From Gp13-AA77 sp035946735 (GTDB lineage Bacteria; Acidobacteriota; Terriglobia; UBA7540), in contig DASYYZ010000089.1 of NCBI GenBank assembly GCA_035946735.1, forward strand, positions 1-64,000: 64,000 bases of DNA, in the 5' to 3' direction. This document shows positions 39,242 to 48,403 of the stretch, piece by piece. The notes under the pieces were generated by a model that saw nothing but the letters and a program-made list of their open reading frames with translations, did not search any database and was not told the DNA's origin. A program made the position numbers and the translations under genes. Each line of letters opens with the position of its first letter. The stretch's first letter is position 1.

Positions 39242-39442
39242 ATGCTGAGTTTCCTGCTTTGGTGCATTCTGCTGTTCTTCTGCTGGCCGCTGGCTCTGCT
39301 GGCGCTGGTGCTCTATCCGATCGTGTGGCTGCTTTTGCTGCCCTTTCGGATTGTGGGTATCGCAGTGGACGGAGTCCTGCAATTGTTGTGGGCGATCGTG
39401 ACTCTGCCGGCCCGGCTTCTGCGCGGCCGGACACACGCGTGA
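39242..39442 (+). CDS. Small hydrophobic membrane protein
   Basis: This 66-aa protein is almost wholly hydrophobic (about residues 2-55), with two likely helices and a basic C-terminal end. AAAGGATAAC precedes ATG 39242. Function unknown. Confidence 0.55.
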   Translation: MLSFLLWCILLFFCWPLALLALVLYPIVWLLLLPFRIVGIAVDGVLQLLWAIVTLPARLLRGRTHA

Positions 39443-39569
39443 CACCAGGGGGCCGGGGACCAGGGATCAGGTGCCGGCCCCAGCGAAACCAGGCGCGCCC
39501 CCCAACGCGGGGCGCGTAACGAACTTTACGATCCAGAACCGCGAACAACGGATCACGGATAACCGCCCG

Positions 39570-40820
39570 ATGAGCGATAAACCCATTCCCGAGCAGCGCT
39601 GGATGCGAGTGATCTTCGTCGCCTTCGTGATGTACACCATCGCGTTTATCGATCGCACAAACATCTCCCTCGCGATCCCAAGCATGAGCCGCGAACTGCA
39701 CATGGATCCCGCTCAAGCCGGGAGCGCAGCCGGGATCTTCTTCTGGGGCTACATCGTTCTGCAAATCCCCGGCGGTTACCTCGCCAGCCGCTGGAGCGCC
39801 AAGCGCTTTGTCAGCATCCTGCTGATCGCCTGGGGTCTCTGCTCCGCTGCCACAGGATTTGTCCACACGTGGCGCGAGTTCTGGTGGATGCGCCTGCTGC
39901 TCGGCGTGACCGAGGGCGGTGTCTGGCCCGCCGTGCTGGTGCTGCTGGCTCACTGGTTCCCGCGCAACGAGCGCGCGCGTGCGAACGCCTACTGGATGCT
40001 ATGCCTGCCGATCGCCGTGATTGTTTCGTCGCCGCTCTCCGGGTGGATCCTGGCGCACTGGAACTGGCGGGCGCTGCTGATCTCAGAAGGACTCCTGCCG
40101 TTTGTGTGGCTCATCATCTGGCTCACTCAGATCGTGGATCACCCGCATCAGGCAGGCTGGATCTCCACCGAGGAGTGCAACTACCTTGAACAATCCCTTC
40201 AGCAGGAATCCAGCCTGGTGGTATCAAAGGATTCTTTTCTCAGGACCTTGCTGCACCCGCAAGTGATGGTTCTGATTGTCGTCTATTTCCTCATCAATTG
40301 CGGAAATTATGGATACCTCTTCTGGTTGCCGAGCGCCCTCGAAGCCGCGCAGAAAATGGGCAATGTCCTGGTGGGCGTGTTGCAGGCGGTTCCCTACGTT
40401 CTGACGGCAATCGGTATGGTGGTCGTCTCCCGCCACTCTGACCGCCGGCGTGAGCGGCGCGGTCATGTGGCCGGCGCGCTGACGTGGGGCGGCCTCTTCC
40501 TCCTGGCCAGCGTGGCGCTCAGCCACCGCTCTCCCCTGCTTTCTTTCATATGCATCTGCCTGGTGGGCGCCGGTTCTTATGGCGGGCATGGTCCCTTCTG
40601 GGCCATCCCTACCGAGACGTTGCCGGCTGAAGTGAGCGGCTCCGCCATGGGGCTCATCAACGCCATCGGCAATCTGGGGGGTTATTTTGGGCCGCTGGCA
40701 GTAGGCGAGATCCGAAAATACACCGGCAACTTCGTCTACGCGTTTGGATCGCTCGGCGTGGCCCTCCTGGCGGCGTCGCTCTTCTGCCGGCTGCTCCGGA
40801 AGGCGCCAACGCAAGCTTAG
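39570..40820 (+). CDS. MFS transporter, anion:cation symporter (ACS)-like
   Basis: This 416-aa protein has twelve predicted helices. The N-terminal motif FIDRTNISLAIPSMSREL (about residues 24-41), the loop GYLASRWSAKRF (about 66-77) and RLLLGVTEGGVWPAVLVLLAHWFPRNERARA (about 107-137, cited by position) match the ACS family (glucarate, hexuronate and related organic anion importers). ATG 39570 was chosen because the upstream open codons come from GCGAACAACGG-type repeats. Substrate cannot be told from sequence. Confidence 0.85.
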   Translation: MSDKPIPEQRWMRVIFVAFVMYTIAFIDRTNISLAIPSMSRELHMDPAQAGSAAGIFFWGYIVLQIPGGYLASRWSAKRFVSILLIAWGLCSAATGFVHTWREFWWMRLLLGVTEGGVWPAVLVLLAHWFPRNERARANAYWMLCLPIAVIVSSPLSGWILAHWNWRALLISEGLLPFVWLIIWLTQIVDHPHQAGWISTEECNYLEQSLQQESSLVVSKDSFLRTLLHPQVMVLIVVYFLINCGNYGYLFWLPSALEAAQKMGNVLVGVLQAVPYVLTAIGMVVVSRHSDRRRERRGHVAGALTWGGLFLLASVALSHRSPLLSFICICLVGAGSYGGHGPFWAIPTETLPAEVSGSAMGLINAIGNLGGYFGPLAVGEIRKYTGNFVYAFGSLGVALLAASLFCRLLRKAPTQA

Positions 40821-40888
40821 TACTGCTTTTCGCAATTATGGTCACGTATTGCAAACCTACTTTGCCCCTCACCACCGCTTCGCGGTCC

Positions 40889-40910
40889 CCCCTCTCCCTA
40901 GGGGAGAGGG
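40889..40910. terminator. Perfect GC hairpin between convergent genes
   Basis: CCCTCTCCC and GGGGAGAGGG form a tight palindrome between the MFS gene (+) and the deiodinase-like gene (-). A short T-rich run follows on the + strand. It is a plausible terminator, but the same motif is also a common dispersed palindrome. Confidence 0.4.
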
Positions 40911-40929
40911 CTGGTTTTCCTCGGATTCC

Positions 40930-41670
40930 TCACTTGGCCAAAGCCGTTTGAGCGGGGGCCGAGGCCAGTAATTTCTTCAAGCTCGCCGCCATCTCCGCCG
41001 ACTTAAAGCCAAAGGGTCCCGGCCTGCTTTTGTATGCTACGCGCCCCTCTCGATCAATAATGTAAAGGCGATCAGGGTGGGCGGCGTATCCTGTTTGGGT
41101 GGTGTTCTCCATATCATCAATCACCGCCGGGATTCTGATAGAAAGCTTCGTAATGCATTGGCCGGCTACTTCGCAGCGCTGCTGGAAGTCCTTCGGGTTG
41201 AGGACATTAATATTTTCGTCTACATTGGCATCAGTCTGCCAAACGTCGACGGGGTGCGCCTCCATGATGTAAACCACCAGAAAGGCAACTCGATCTTTGT
41301 ATTCGTCATACAGCTTGTTGAGCGCGGGAACCTCCCGGCGAAAGGGCGGTCACGTGTAGCTCCCGAAAACCAGCACCACTGGCTTTTGCCCCCGAAACGA
41401 AGATAGGCGGATGTGCTCCTGCCTGTTCACGGTGGGAAGGTTGAAGTCAGGAGCCTCAGTGCCCACCGTTAACTTTCCCGCCCGAACGATGTTGAAAAGC
41501 GTCTCCAAGGGAATCAGTTTCCACAAGGGATGGGGTAAATTCACCATCACCCGGCTGAAAACTTCCAGATTGGGAATCGTCGCTGCGAATGCTCCCAACA
41601 AGACGATGTAAAGGCCTGCAACGATTAACACCGCACGGCCTAGGTTACGTACCACTCGACGGAAACTCAT
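40930..41670 (-). CDS. Deiodinase-like selenoprotein with in-frame TGA (Sec107)
   Basis: The reading frame runs 246 residues if TGA at 41350-41352 is read as selenocysteine. The N-terminus has a membrane helix (about residues 13-32), then a thioredoxin-fold domain (PDFNLPTV, LSSFRGQKPVVLVFGSYT). The TGA follows directly, then PPFRREVPALNKLYDEY and LVVYIMEAHPVD. This is the active-site layout of the iodothyronine deiodinase family (vertebrate form GSCTUPPF), in which Sec is the catalytic residue. Just after the TGA the mRNA can form a 7-bp stem with a GGU loop (41323-41340), as bacterial SECIS elements do. Bacterial relatives probably reduce other halogenated or oxidised thiol substrates. Pseudogene is the alternative, but the frame is intact on both sides. 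Confidence 0.85.
41323..41340 (-). promoter_or_regulatory. Candidate bacterial SECIS element
   Basis: On the mRNA, CGC, a bulged C and GGGA pair with UCCC and GCG around a three-base loop GGU. The loop begins 17 nt after the TGA and has a G at its first position. This fits the described geometry of bacterial SECIS elements, which sit inside the coding region just 3' of the UGA. Confidence 0.6.
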
Positions 41671-41772
41671 TGCCCTACACTCCTCAGGTCAGATAAGACA
41701 CGTTCCTGTCATCATCTCGCGGACTTCTGCCTCCGGGAAAGACCGAGCTTTCGCGGCAAAACGATACCATCA

Positions 41773-44700
41773 TCAAAAAGCGAACCTTACGCTGACTTGC
41801 AAGATCCTCGGGTCAAACGCCCGCGTGGACTTGCCGAAGCTCGACGTGGTCGAGTAGGTCTTGTCGGGCTTCAGCGCCAGCGCGAGGTCGTCGTTAGGGA
41901 TGTATAGATTGACGTTGTTGAGCGTGTTGAAAGACTCAAAGCGGAACTGCAGCTCCTTCCCTTCCCGAACACGAAAGCTGCGTGTCAGCGCCAGATCGGC
42001 GTTCACCTGATGCGGTCCTCGATAGACGTCTCGACCCAGAGTTCCGTTAGTGCCCGGAGTAGGAATCGGGAAAACATTGGGATTGAATAACCCGCTCAGA
42101 AAATCCTGTTGGCTAAATGAAGACTTTACAGCGCCAGGAGCCGGAGCATCGGGGCGGTCGTAGTAGCCGCCGTTGATGCCGCCGCCGCCGTCCGCATTGA
42201 AATCGCAACCCGCTTGATAGGAAGCTGAACAATACACGCTGAAGGGCCTTCCCGATTGCGCCACGATGATAGTCGAGATTTGCCAATTGTTCCCAATCTT
42301 TCCCAACAAATCGTTGCCCTTTGACAACCTGGGCGTCCAAAGCGCGGACCCCGTTACACGTTGCGGGATGTCGAATTCCGAAGGCCCCCGCTCGCATCGC
42401 AGGCAAGCAGCGTTTTCGGGTCCCTTCCCGGGTTCGGCATTGTCGTTCTGGGCAGCGGTGTTGGTGTCTGAACTGTCATCGATCCATTTGGACCAGCGGT
42501 AATTGGCCTGCAGCGTCAGTCCGCTGCCGAGCCGGTGACGCACTTCGGCGGTCAGAGCGTTGTAACTTGAGGTTACGCCGTTGGTCATGTACGTCACCGT
42601 GGCAAAATTTGGGTTGATGCGGTCCAACTTTCCATCCAGCAGATCGCCATCGACGCGGTTAATGTCATCTCGCCGCTCCAGGTTGATGCCGTTGGTGCCG
42701 ACGTAGCCGATCTCCACAATCCAGCTGGAAACGACTTCGCGCTGGATATTGAAAAACCAACTCTCGCTATATTGCGTTTTGATGTTAGGGTTGTCCACCG
42801 TGACCGCGAGGCGAATGGATGGTGTTCCCGGCGCGGTCACTACACCTCCCTGCGCATTGAGAGCCGTCTGGAACTGCGGATTGAAGGGTACCGGAATGCC
42901 ATAAAGAATATTGGTCCCGATTCCCACGTTCGGCTGAAGGACGGCCTGAATATCAAATGGAGGATTCGAAGATTGCCCCAGCAACGAACGTTCGTGAAGG
43001 GGTTGGTAAGCTAGACTATAGCCTGCCCGGATGGAACTCTTGCCATCGCCGAAGGGATCGTAGGCAAGACCCGCGCGGGGTGAGAAGTTGGCCTTTTGGG
43101 GATCAAACAGTTGAGTCACATGCCCCACAGAGGCGTTAGCGAGTCTCTCGCTATAAGTACCTCCTGAACCCCAGGTCAGGTTGCTCATGCGCCCGTAACG
43201 CTCCGAAGGGTCGCCGAAATAGTCGTGACGCACCCCGAGGTTCAGGGTCAGCCGCGAAGTGGCCTTCCAGTCGTCCTGAACAAAGGCGCCAGTCTCATAA
43301 GATGAGTAATCGCGGTCGGTTCTGGTAAGAGTTCCGGTCGCGGGATTGACAATGAGAACCTGCTCGAAAGGATTGTCGACGGCAAAATCAAGCAGGTTAT
43401 TGAAAAAGAAAGTGCCCGCAGCGGGGGGGCCGAGTCCAAATCCGATGAAAAGTTTTCGCAGTTCCAGCCCGGTGCGAAGGACGTGTCTGCCGCGGGTAAG
43501 TGTTAGGGTATCCCTGGCCTCATAGGTTCGAAGATGCGTCTGGAGCGGGACTTGGTCGCCGAACGGGGCCGTCACCCCAGTAATGTTGATGATGGGGTAT
43601 TGCGCATACGGTGTGCTGTATCCGATAACGTCATCATTGAATGAAAATCTGGCGTCATTCACCATCCGATCGAAGACGTGGACTTCCCCGAAATTGAGAT
43701 TCCCGAAGAAAAGGCCAGCCGGGTCAACAAAACCTCGCGTGGCCTGGCCCAGCGAAGTCAGCCCCGAAGAGGACGCGCCGTTATTTCGCTCATCATCCGC
43801 GATCCACCGGCCAGTCAGCGAGTCCTTTCCGTTGGCGAACGAATGGTCTACCCGTGCCATATATTGGTCGTCCCGGAGGTCGTCATGCAGGATCACTGCA
43901 GCGGTCCCGGTGCCAGGAATCACTGCTCCCTGGGGAGTCGTGAGGTCCACTTCGCCCTGGTATTCCTTTCCGCCGGAACCAGGTGAGGGCGTCGGAGCCG
44001 GGAACTTTTTCAAGAGGCTTGCTGCAAGACTTGACGGCGAGGTGTTAAATACATAATTTCGGTACTCCGGCGTCTCCACCTGATAAGCCAACGCCTGGCC
44101 GAGAGCGTCACGAGTGCCTTCGTAGGTGCCGAAGAAGAATGTCTTATTCTTTCTAATCGGGCCGCCAAGATTTGCTCCGAACTGGTTGAACACCAATGGA
44201 GGGGTCGAGGCCGCAAAGAAGTTTCTGGCATTGAGTACCGCATTCTTGTCGTATTCCCAAATCTTGCCGTGAAACTCGTTCGTACCGGACTTAGTCTGGA
44301 TATTGACCACCGACCCGTTGCCACGCCCGTACTCGCTGGAGAAGTTGCCCGTCTGGACTTGGACCTCATTGATAGACTCCAGGCTGGGCACGATGGCGGG
44401 CTCGCCTTGATTGAGAATGTCAGTATCCATTGACCCGTCGAGTACATAATTGTCGCCCCGAAAGCGGTTGCCGTTGACGGCGACAATGGGTGAGCCCACC
44501 AGTTTATAGGCAAAGCTCTTACCGGGGATATTCGTTGCGCCGGCGCTGAGACTGGTCAAAAAAAAGACGTCTCGATCAGGAATGGGCAGGTCCACGATTT
44601 GTTTGTGCTCCAAAGTATCCGAAAGACGCGCTTCGGTTGACACCGGCACCTGCGCCGCCTGCGCACTGACTTTGACCGTCTGCTTACCTTCACCGACTAC

Positions 44701-45042
44701 CAACCGAACGTTGATCTCCGTAAATTTCCCGACGTTCAGTTCCAAGCCCCGCTGCTCGAAGTTTTTGAATCCACTGATGCTAACATTCACGTCGTAAGGT
44801 CCTGGTGCCAGGTCGGAAAGACTGAATTCCCCACTTTGGCCTGAGGTTGCGGAGCGTTTCTGGCCTGTGCTTTCATTTGTGACCACTACCGACGCGCGAG
44901 GAACAACGGATCCACTGGGGTCCGTTACCGTACCTTTAAGAGTCGCGTCGGTCAGTTGCCCAAAGGCAGCCGGGGTCAGTAGAACACCAAGCAAGATCGT
45001 CCATATGACAGCGATCTTTGAGATGGAGGCGTGTGCGGACAT
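41773..45042 (-). CDS. TonB-dependent receptor, Oar-like, with carboxypeptidase-regulatory domain
   Basis: This 1089-aa outer membrane protein has a signal peptide (residues 1-28, cleavage near AFG), an N-terminal carboxypeptidase-regulatory-like beta domain (about 33-115: GTVTDPSGSVVPRASVVVTN, then APGPYDVNVSISGF), a plug domain (about 125-260: LPIPDRDVFFL and SEYGRGNGSVVNIQTKSGTNEFHG, cited by position) and a long beta-barrel to the C-terminal FAF. This architecture is typical of the expanded receptors of Acidobacteriota. Ligand unknown; many serve glycans or peptides. AGGAGC lies 8 bases upstream of its ATG. No TonB or SusD-like partner is adjacent. Confidence 0.92.
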   Translation of the reverse strand: MSAHASISKIAVIWTILLGVLLTPAAFGQLTDATLKGTVTDPSGSVVPRASVVVTNESTGQKRSATSGQSGEFSLSDLAPGPYDVNVSISGFKNFEQRGLELNVGKFTEINVRLVVGEGKQTVKVSAQAAQVPVSTEARLSDTLEHKQIVDLPIPDRDVFFLTSLSAGATNIPGKSFAYKLVGSPIVAVNGNRFRGDNYVLDGSMDTDILNQGEPAIVPSLESINEVQVQTGNFSSEYGRGNGSVVNIQTKSGTNEFHGKIWEYDKNAVLNARNFFAASTPPLVFNQFGANLGGPIRKNKTFFFGTYEGTRDALGQALAYQVETPEYRNYVFNTSPSSLAASLLKKFPAPTPSPGSGGKEYQGEVDLTTPQGAVIPGTGTAAVILHDDLRDDQYMARVDHSFANGKDSLTGRWIADDERNNGASSSGLTSLGQATRGFVDPAGLFFGNLNFGEVHVFDRMVNDARFSFNDDVIGYSTPYAQYPIINITGVTAPFGDQVPLQTHLRTYEARDTLTLTRGRHVLRTGLELRKLFIGFGLGPPAAGTFFFNNLLDFAVDNPFEQVLIVNPATGTLTRTDRDYSSYETGAFVQDDWKATSRLTLNLGVRHDYFGDPSERYGRMSNLTWGSGGTYSERLANASVGHVTQLFDPQKANFSPRAGLAYDPFGDGKSSIRAGYSLAYQPLHERSLLGQSSNPPFDIQAVLQPNVGIGTNILYGIPVPFNPQFQTALNAQGGVVTAPGTPSIRLAVTVDNPNIKTQYSESWFFNIQREVVSSWIVEIGYVGTNGINLERRDDINRVDGDLLDGKLDRINPNFATVTYMTNGVTSSYNALTAEVRHRLGSGLTLQANYRWSKWIDDSSDTNTAAQNDNAEPGKGPENAACLRCERGPSEFDIPQRVTGSALWTPRLSKGNDLLGKIGNNWQISTIIVAQSGRPFSVYCSASYQAGCDFNADGGGGINGGYYDRPDAPAPGAVKSSFSQQDFLSGLFNPNVFPIPTPGTNGTLGRDVYRGPHQVNADLALTRSFRVREGKELQFRFESFNTLNNVNLYIPNDDLALALKPDKTYSTTSSFGKSTRAFDPRILQVSVRFAF

Positions 45043-45743
45043 TTCGAGATGCTCCTTTATACTTCTGCAATGTGCGGGCGCTGACCCGTGTTGGTTGTTG
45101 AATTCTCGATTGCTTTAATGAGGCCCAAGTCCGATCAAGGACGCAACTTTAGTGCGTCGCTCGATCCCACGGCAATAGCGACGAGGTGTTACTGGACATC
45201 AATAAGTCGATTAACGGTCTTGAAATATTACGGCAGCTCCCGATTCACCTGTTTGTCTTGGTCCACACTTGGTGCATCGCTTTCATTCGGAGCATGCAGA
45301 ATATTGGGCACAAAATTACTTGACTCAACCACGGGCCCCGGGTGAGACTCGCATCAGGGCCAAGGGCGCGGCATCAGCCAGACCCTATGACCGCAGGCGT
45401 GAGCATCGGCAGACCTGAATTGTCCGAACGAAGCCACTAGGTTGTTGAAAACAAAGGACAGCGCTTTCTCTACCGGCGTTAAAGCCATCAGGTCTTTGAA
45501 AATACATGGTTTATCAATTCAAAGCCGTCATAGTACTGATAATACAGCGGTTATATAGATCAGGTCAACCCTCTCGCCAGAATCTCCCAGCCAGAGCGCA
45601 GAGGCATCGACTACCCAAACAGCAAGGTGTTAACCGAGAACCCCCTCGAGCCGTTATAGAGGACGGAGCCACATGCTGGCGTCCCGAACGGCATCCCGGC
45701 CTGGCAGCAGTTCGGGGCCGAAACAAGCGAGAGGGGTCAGTCA
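45043..45743. other. Long intergenic region without a supported gene
   Basis: This 701-bp gap lies between the divergent receptor and the membrane protein gene. It is less GC-rich than its flanks (around 45180-45240 and 45430-45560), as expected for promoter DNA. Open frames here lack conserved features. It contains short AAAGCCATCAGGTCTTTGAA and AAAGCCGTCATAG-type words around 45480-45535. Confidence 0.5.
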
Positions 45744-46625
45744 ATGACAAACATTTTCATCAATCGAAAGAGCTACTTGAGAGGAGCCGGCTTGGCAGTC
45801 GCGCTCCTGTGTTGGGCTGGCGCCGGCTCAGGATTGGCTCTGGCGCAGAAACCGGCAGCCGACACGATTCGAGCCAGCCAGGTGGAGCAAGCCACCCCGG
45901 CCGAGATCGATGCCGAGCGCGGCGCGCTGGATCGTTTCCTGGACGCCCACCCTGAAATTCAGAATGACGTGCTGTCCGAGCCCCAGCGAGTTAACGATCC
46001 GAATTACATTCACGACCATCCCGAGCTGCAAGCTTTCCTGGAAGCTCATCCGCAGGTGAAGGCGGATCCGCGATCCTTCATCAGCCCGGCGAATTGGAGA
46101 CTGCTCAACCGCCGCAGCGACACGGACGAACTTCTTGGCTGGTTCGTTCCGTTTTCAGTCTTTGTGGTTTGCCTGCTCGCCGTTCTTTGGGTGCTTCGCT
46201 ACGTGCTGGAGAACCGGCGTTGGAACAAGACATTTAAGGTTCACGAGGAAGTGCACGCCAAGCTGATCGAGAAGTTCGCCTCCGGGCAGGAACTCACCGC
46301 CTACATGCAGTCCGAAGCCGGACGGCGCCTGCTCGAATGGACTCCGCCCTCGTTCGACATGCCGTCGCGAGGCGTGCCCGCGGCGGCGGGACGAATTGTC
46401 TGGTCGATCCAGGCCGGTTTGATCCTGGGTCTGGTCGGGTTCGGGCTTCTGTTCATCCGCGACCGCATGCCGGACGCCGTTGAGCCCCTGCTGGTCTTCG
46501 GAACCCTCGGCCTGACGATTGGCGCCGGGTTCATTCTCTCGGCGCTCATCTCGTATGGCCTCTCCAAGCAGCTCGGATTGTTGAACGGCGCGCGACATGT
46601 TGGCGCCCCGCTCGCCGGCCGTTGA
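45744..46625 (+). CDS. Exported membrane protein upstream of sigma factor
   Basis: This 293-aa protein has a signal peptide (residues 1-34, ending LALAQ), a periplasmic helical part with repeated DAHPEI/HDHPEL/EAHPQV motifs (about residues 68-110) and three membrane helices near 130-152, 212-232 and 240-270. It lies 60 bp upstream of an ECF sigma factor and its putative anti-sigma, so it may act in the same envelope response. Family not named with confidence. Confidence 0.6.
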   Translation: MTNIFINRKSYLRGAGLAVALLCWAGAGSGLALAQKPAADTIRASQVEQATPAEIDAERGALDRFLDAHPEIQNDVLSEPQRVNDPNYIHDHPELQAFLEAHPQVKADPRSFISPANWRLLNRRSDTDELLGWFVPFSVFVVCLLAVLWVLRYVLENRRWNKTFKVHEEVHAKLIEKFASGQELTAYMQSEAGRRLLEWTPPSFDMPSRGVPAAAGRIVWSIQAGLILGLVGFGLLFIRDRMPDAVEPLLVFGTLGLTIGAGFILSALISYGLSKQLGLLNGARHVGAPLAGR

Positions 46626-46684
46626 GATTGCATCGGGCCGGCAGCTGATCGTTGAGAGCCTGCCGGCCCGATCATGGCAGAATT

Positions 46685-47266
46685 ATGAGCATGGCGGAAA
46701 TCATCGTGGCGGAACTGGAAAGTTCAAAGGTCGGGGCGGAGGCGGCTGAACAAGCTTTCCACATGGACGAGCAGACCTTTCGGCTGTTCTACGAAAAAAC
46801 GGCTCGCTCGCTAGGATCGTATCTGGCGCGTCTATGCAACGATGTGACGCTGGCCGAGGACCTGGTGCAGGAAAGCTACTACCGGTTTTTGCGCGCCGAT
46901 CTCAAGTCCAGCGACGAGGCCTATCAGAAGAATTACCTTTACCGCATCGGCACCAATCTTGCGCGCGATCACTGGCGCCGCTGGCCGCAAAGGGAGAAGG
47001 TGGAATTAGAAGCCACCGAGGAGTTGCGCTCCGACGATCGTACCGCCGAACAGGTCCAGCAGCGCGCGGACCTCGGGAAAGCGCTCCAGAAATTGAAACC
47101 GCGAGAGCGCGAGATCCTGTGGCTGGCCTACGTGGAAGGGTCCAGCCACAAGGAGATCGCTGAAGTGGTAGGCTTGAGGGCGGGAAGCATCCGCCTGTTG
47201 CTGTTTCGTGCGCGGCGCAAGATGGCGGAGTTGATCCGCAAAGGCGGAAACGGGGAAGCGCTCTGA
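46685..47266 (+). CDS. ECF-type RNA polymerase sigma factor
   Basis: This 193-aa protein has sigma region 2 (about residues 35-100: LARLCNDVTLAEDLVQESYYRFL, then NYLYRIGTNLARDHWRR, cited by position) and region 4 helix-turn-helix (about 130-180: LKPREREILWLAYVEGSSHK, then EIAEVVGLRAGSIRLLLFRARRK). It lacks regions 1 and 3, as ECF sigmas do. ATG 46685 is the preferred start. The next gene, 5 bp downstream, has an H-x3-C-x2-C and a membrane helix, which fits its anti-sigma factor. Confidence 0.88.
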   Translation: MSMAEIIVAELESSKVGAEAAEQAFHMDEQTFRLFYEKTARSLGSYLARLCNDVTLAEDLVQESYYRFLRADLKSSDEAYQKNYLYRIGTNLARDHWRRWPQREKVELEATEELRSDDRTAEQVQQRADLGKALQKLKPREREILWLAYVEGSSHKEIAEVVGLRAGSIRLLLFRARRKMAELIRKGGNGEAL

Positions 47267-47271
47267 TCGAA

Positions 47272-47817
47272 GTGAGCAAGGGTATGAAGATTCAGCACTG
47301 TGACAGGGAACAACACGTGATTGACGCGCTCAAGTCCGGCCGTTGGGCCGGGGCCTGGGGCGAAGAGATCCGGAAGCATGCTGCCGGTTGCGCAGTCTGC
47401 TCGGAAGTGGCGCTGGTGGCCACTGCGATGCGCCGCGAGGATGAATTGGCGCAGGCGGAAGTCAGGTTGCCGAGCGCAGGACTGGTGTGGTGGAAATCCC
47501 AGCTCTCCGCGCGCCGCGCCGCGGAGCGACGCGCTACGCAGCCGATCGCGTGGGCGGAGCGCCTGGCGCAGTTTCTTGGCGTCATTACCGTGATCGGACT
47601 TAGTCTTTGGCAGTGGCCCCGGATTGCAGGGTGGTTCGGCGGAACGAAAGAGCTGGCGCGGGTCCCTGCCAGCGGGATCGTGGAGGGGTCGCGCCATTTC
47701 TTCGAGATGCTTGGCCGGGGATTCGGCCAGTCGCCCATCTATCTGGTGCTGGTGAGCGCCGGTACTTTTCTGACGCTGGTTGCCTTCGCCGCATACGCGG
47801 TCTGGCGCGAAGAGTAG
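47272..47817 (+). CDS. Putative zinc-finger anti-sigma factor
   Basis: This 181-aa protein has an N-terminal HAAGCAVCSE motif (about residues 35-44), matching the H-x3-C-x2-C of zinc-binding anti-sigma domains. It also has two membrane helices (about 102-118 and 153-176). It begins 5 bp after the ECF sigma gene, either at GTG 47272 or ATG 47284. It probably holds the sigma factor at the membrane. Confidence 0.72.
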   Translation: MSKGMKIQHCDREQHVIDALKSGRWAGAWGEEIRKHAAGCAVCSEVALVATAMRREDELAQAEVRLPSAGLVWWKSQLSARRAAERRATQPIAWAERLAQFLGVITVIGLSLWQWPRIAGWFGGTKELARVPASGIVEGSRHFFEMLGRGFGQSPIYLVLVSAGTFLTLVAFAAYAVWREE

Positions 47818-47875
47818 ATTCGCGGACCAGGAGCCGTTGATGGCACCAGGCGAGGACCGGCTGAAGCCGGGCAAG

Positions 47876-48064
47876 TCAACGCGGCTCGGGAATTCGAAGG
47901 TCGCGGCAAGTTTTGCGGGCGAGAATATCGTTGATCTCTGTATGGCGGGGGACGGTGGAGACTTTGTTTTGGAAGGGATTCGCGAACACCGTATGCCTGC
48001 TCCCTTCACGCAGTTGCCGGCACCCGTTCTCTTCCAGATGCCGGATCAACTCACGTCGCTTCAC
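47876..48064 (-). CDS. hicA: HicA-type mRNA interferase toxin
   Basis: This 62-aa protein has the double-stranded RNA-binding-like HicA fold. MKRRELIRHLEENGC (residues 1-15) is followed by LREGSRHTVF, with the catalytic His in GSRH (about residue 23), and VPRHTEINDILARKICRDL-type end residues. It cleaves mRNA when free of HicB. It starts with GTG overlapping the hicB stop by 4 bp. Confidence 0.85.
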   Translation of the reverse strand: MKRRELIRHLEENGCRQLREGSRHTVFANPFQNKVSTVPRHTEINDILARKTCRDLRIPEPR

Positions 48065-48306
48065 AATGTTGCCAGGGAGACAGGCTCTCTTATAAAATCT
48101 TCGTCTTCCATGTCATGGGCCGCCAGCTCGCGATTGGTCTCAAGAACCAGCCGGATGGCTTCCCGAAGATTTTCGCGGGCTTCTTCCAAGGTCGCACCCT
48201 GAGTGTTAGCTCCGGGCAAGTCCTCCACCCAGGCAATATACCCTTCCGGCACTTTTTTGAACACTGAGGTTAGATCCATGTCTCCTGCACCAACCTGCGA
48301 AGCCAT
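48061..48306 (-). CDS. hicB: HicB-type antitoxin
   Basis: This 81-aa protein is the partly degraded RNase H-like HicB fold. GYIAWVEDLPGANTQGATLE (about residues 22-41) is the family signature, followed by EARENLREAIRLVLE. It neutralises HicA and lies just upstream with a 4-bp overlap. No C-terminal DNA-binding domain is visible, so autoregulation is uncertain. ATG 48306 has GGGAG upstream; ATG 48279 is another possible start. Confidence 0.83.
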   Translation of the reverse strand: MASQVGAGDMDLTSVFKKVPEGYIAWVEDLPGANTQGATLEEARENLREAIRLVLETNRELAAHDMEDEDFIREPVSLATL

Positions 48307-48403
48307 GCTAACACGCTCCCGTTTCGGCCGACAAGCAGGACACCGTGCACGCGCGGCGATCCGCGAGTGCGCTTCTAGATTACACCTACGCGGTCCAGTC
48401 CCA

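Noticed and set aside
38943..39953. 336-codon minus-strand frame across a small membrane gene and the MFS start
   Set aside because: It crosses repeat-rich spacer DNA and antisense MFS sequence, with low-complexity His/Gln/Arg content.
40930..41277. A separate 115-aa protein with its own start
   Set aside because: It is the C-terminal part of the deiodinase-like gene in the same frame as the upstream part, separated only by the TGA read as selenocysteine.
45506..45955. 149-codon + frame upstream of and overlapping the membrane protein gene
   Set aside because: It overlaps the signal-peptide gene in another frame and has no protein-like features. The other frame has a good signal peptide.
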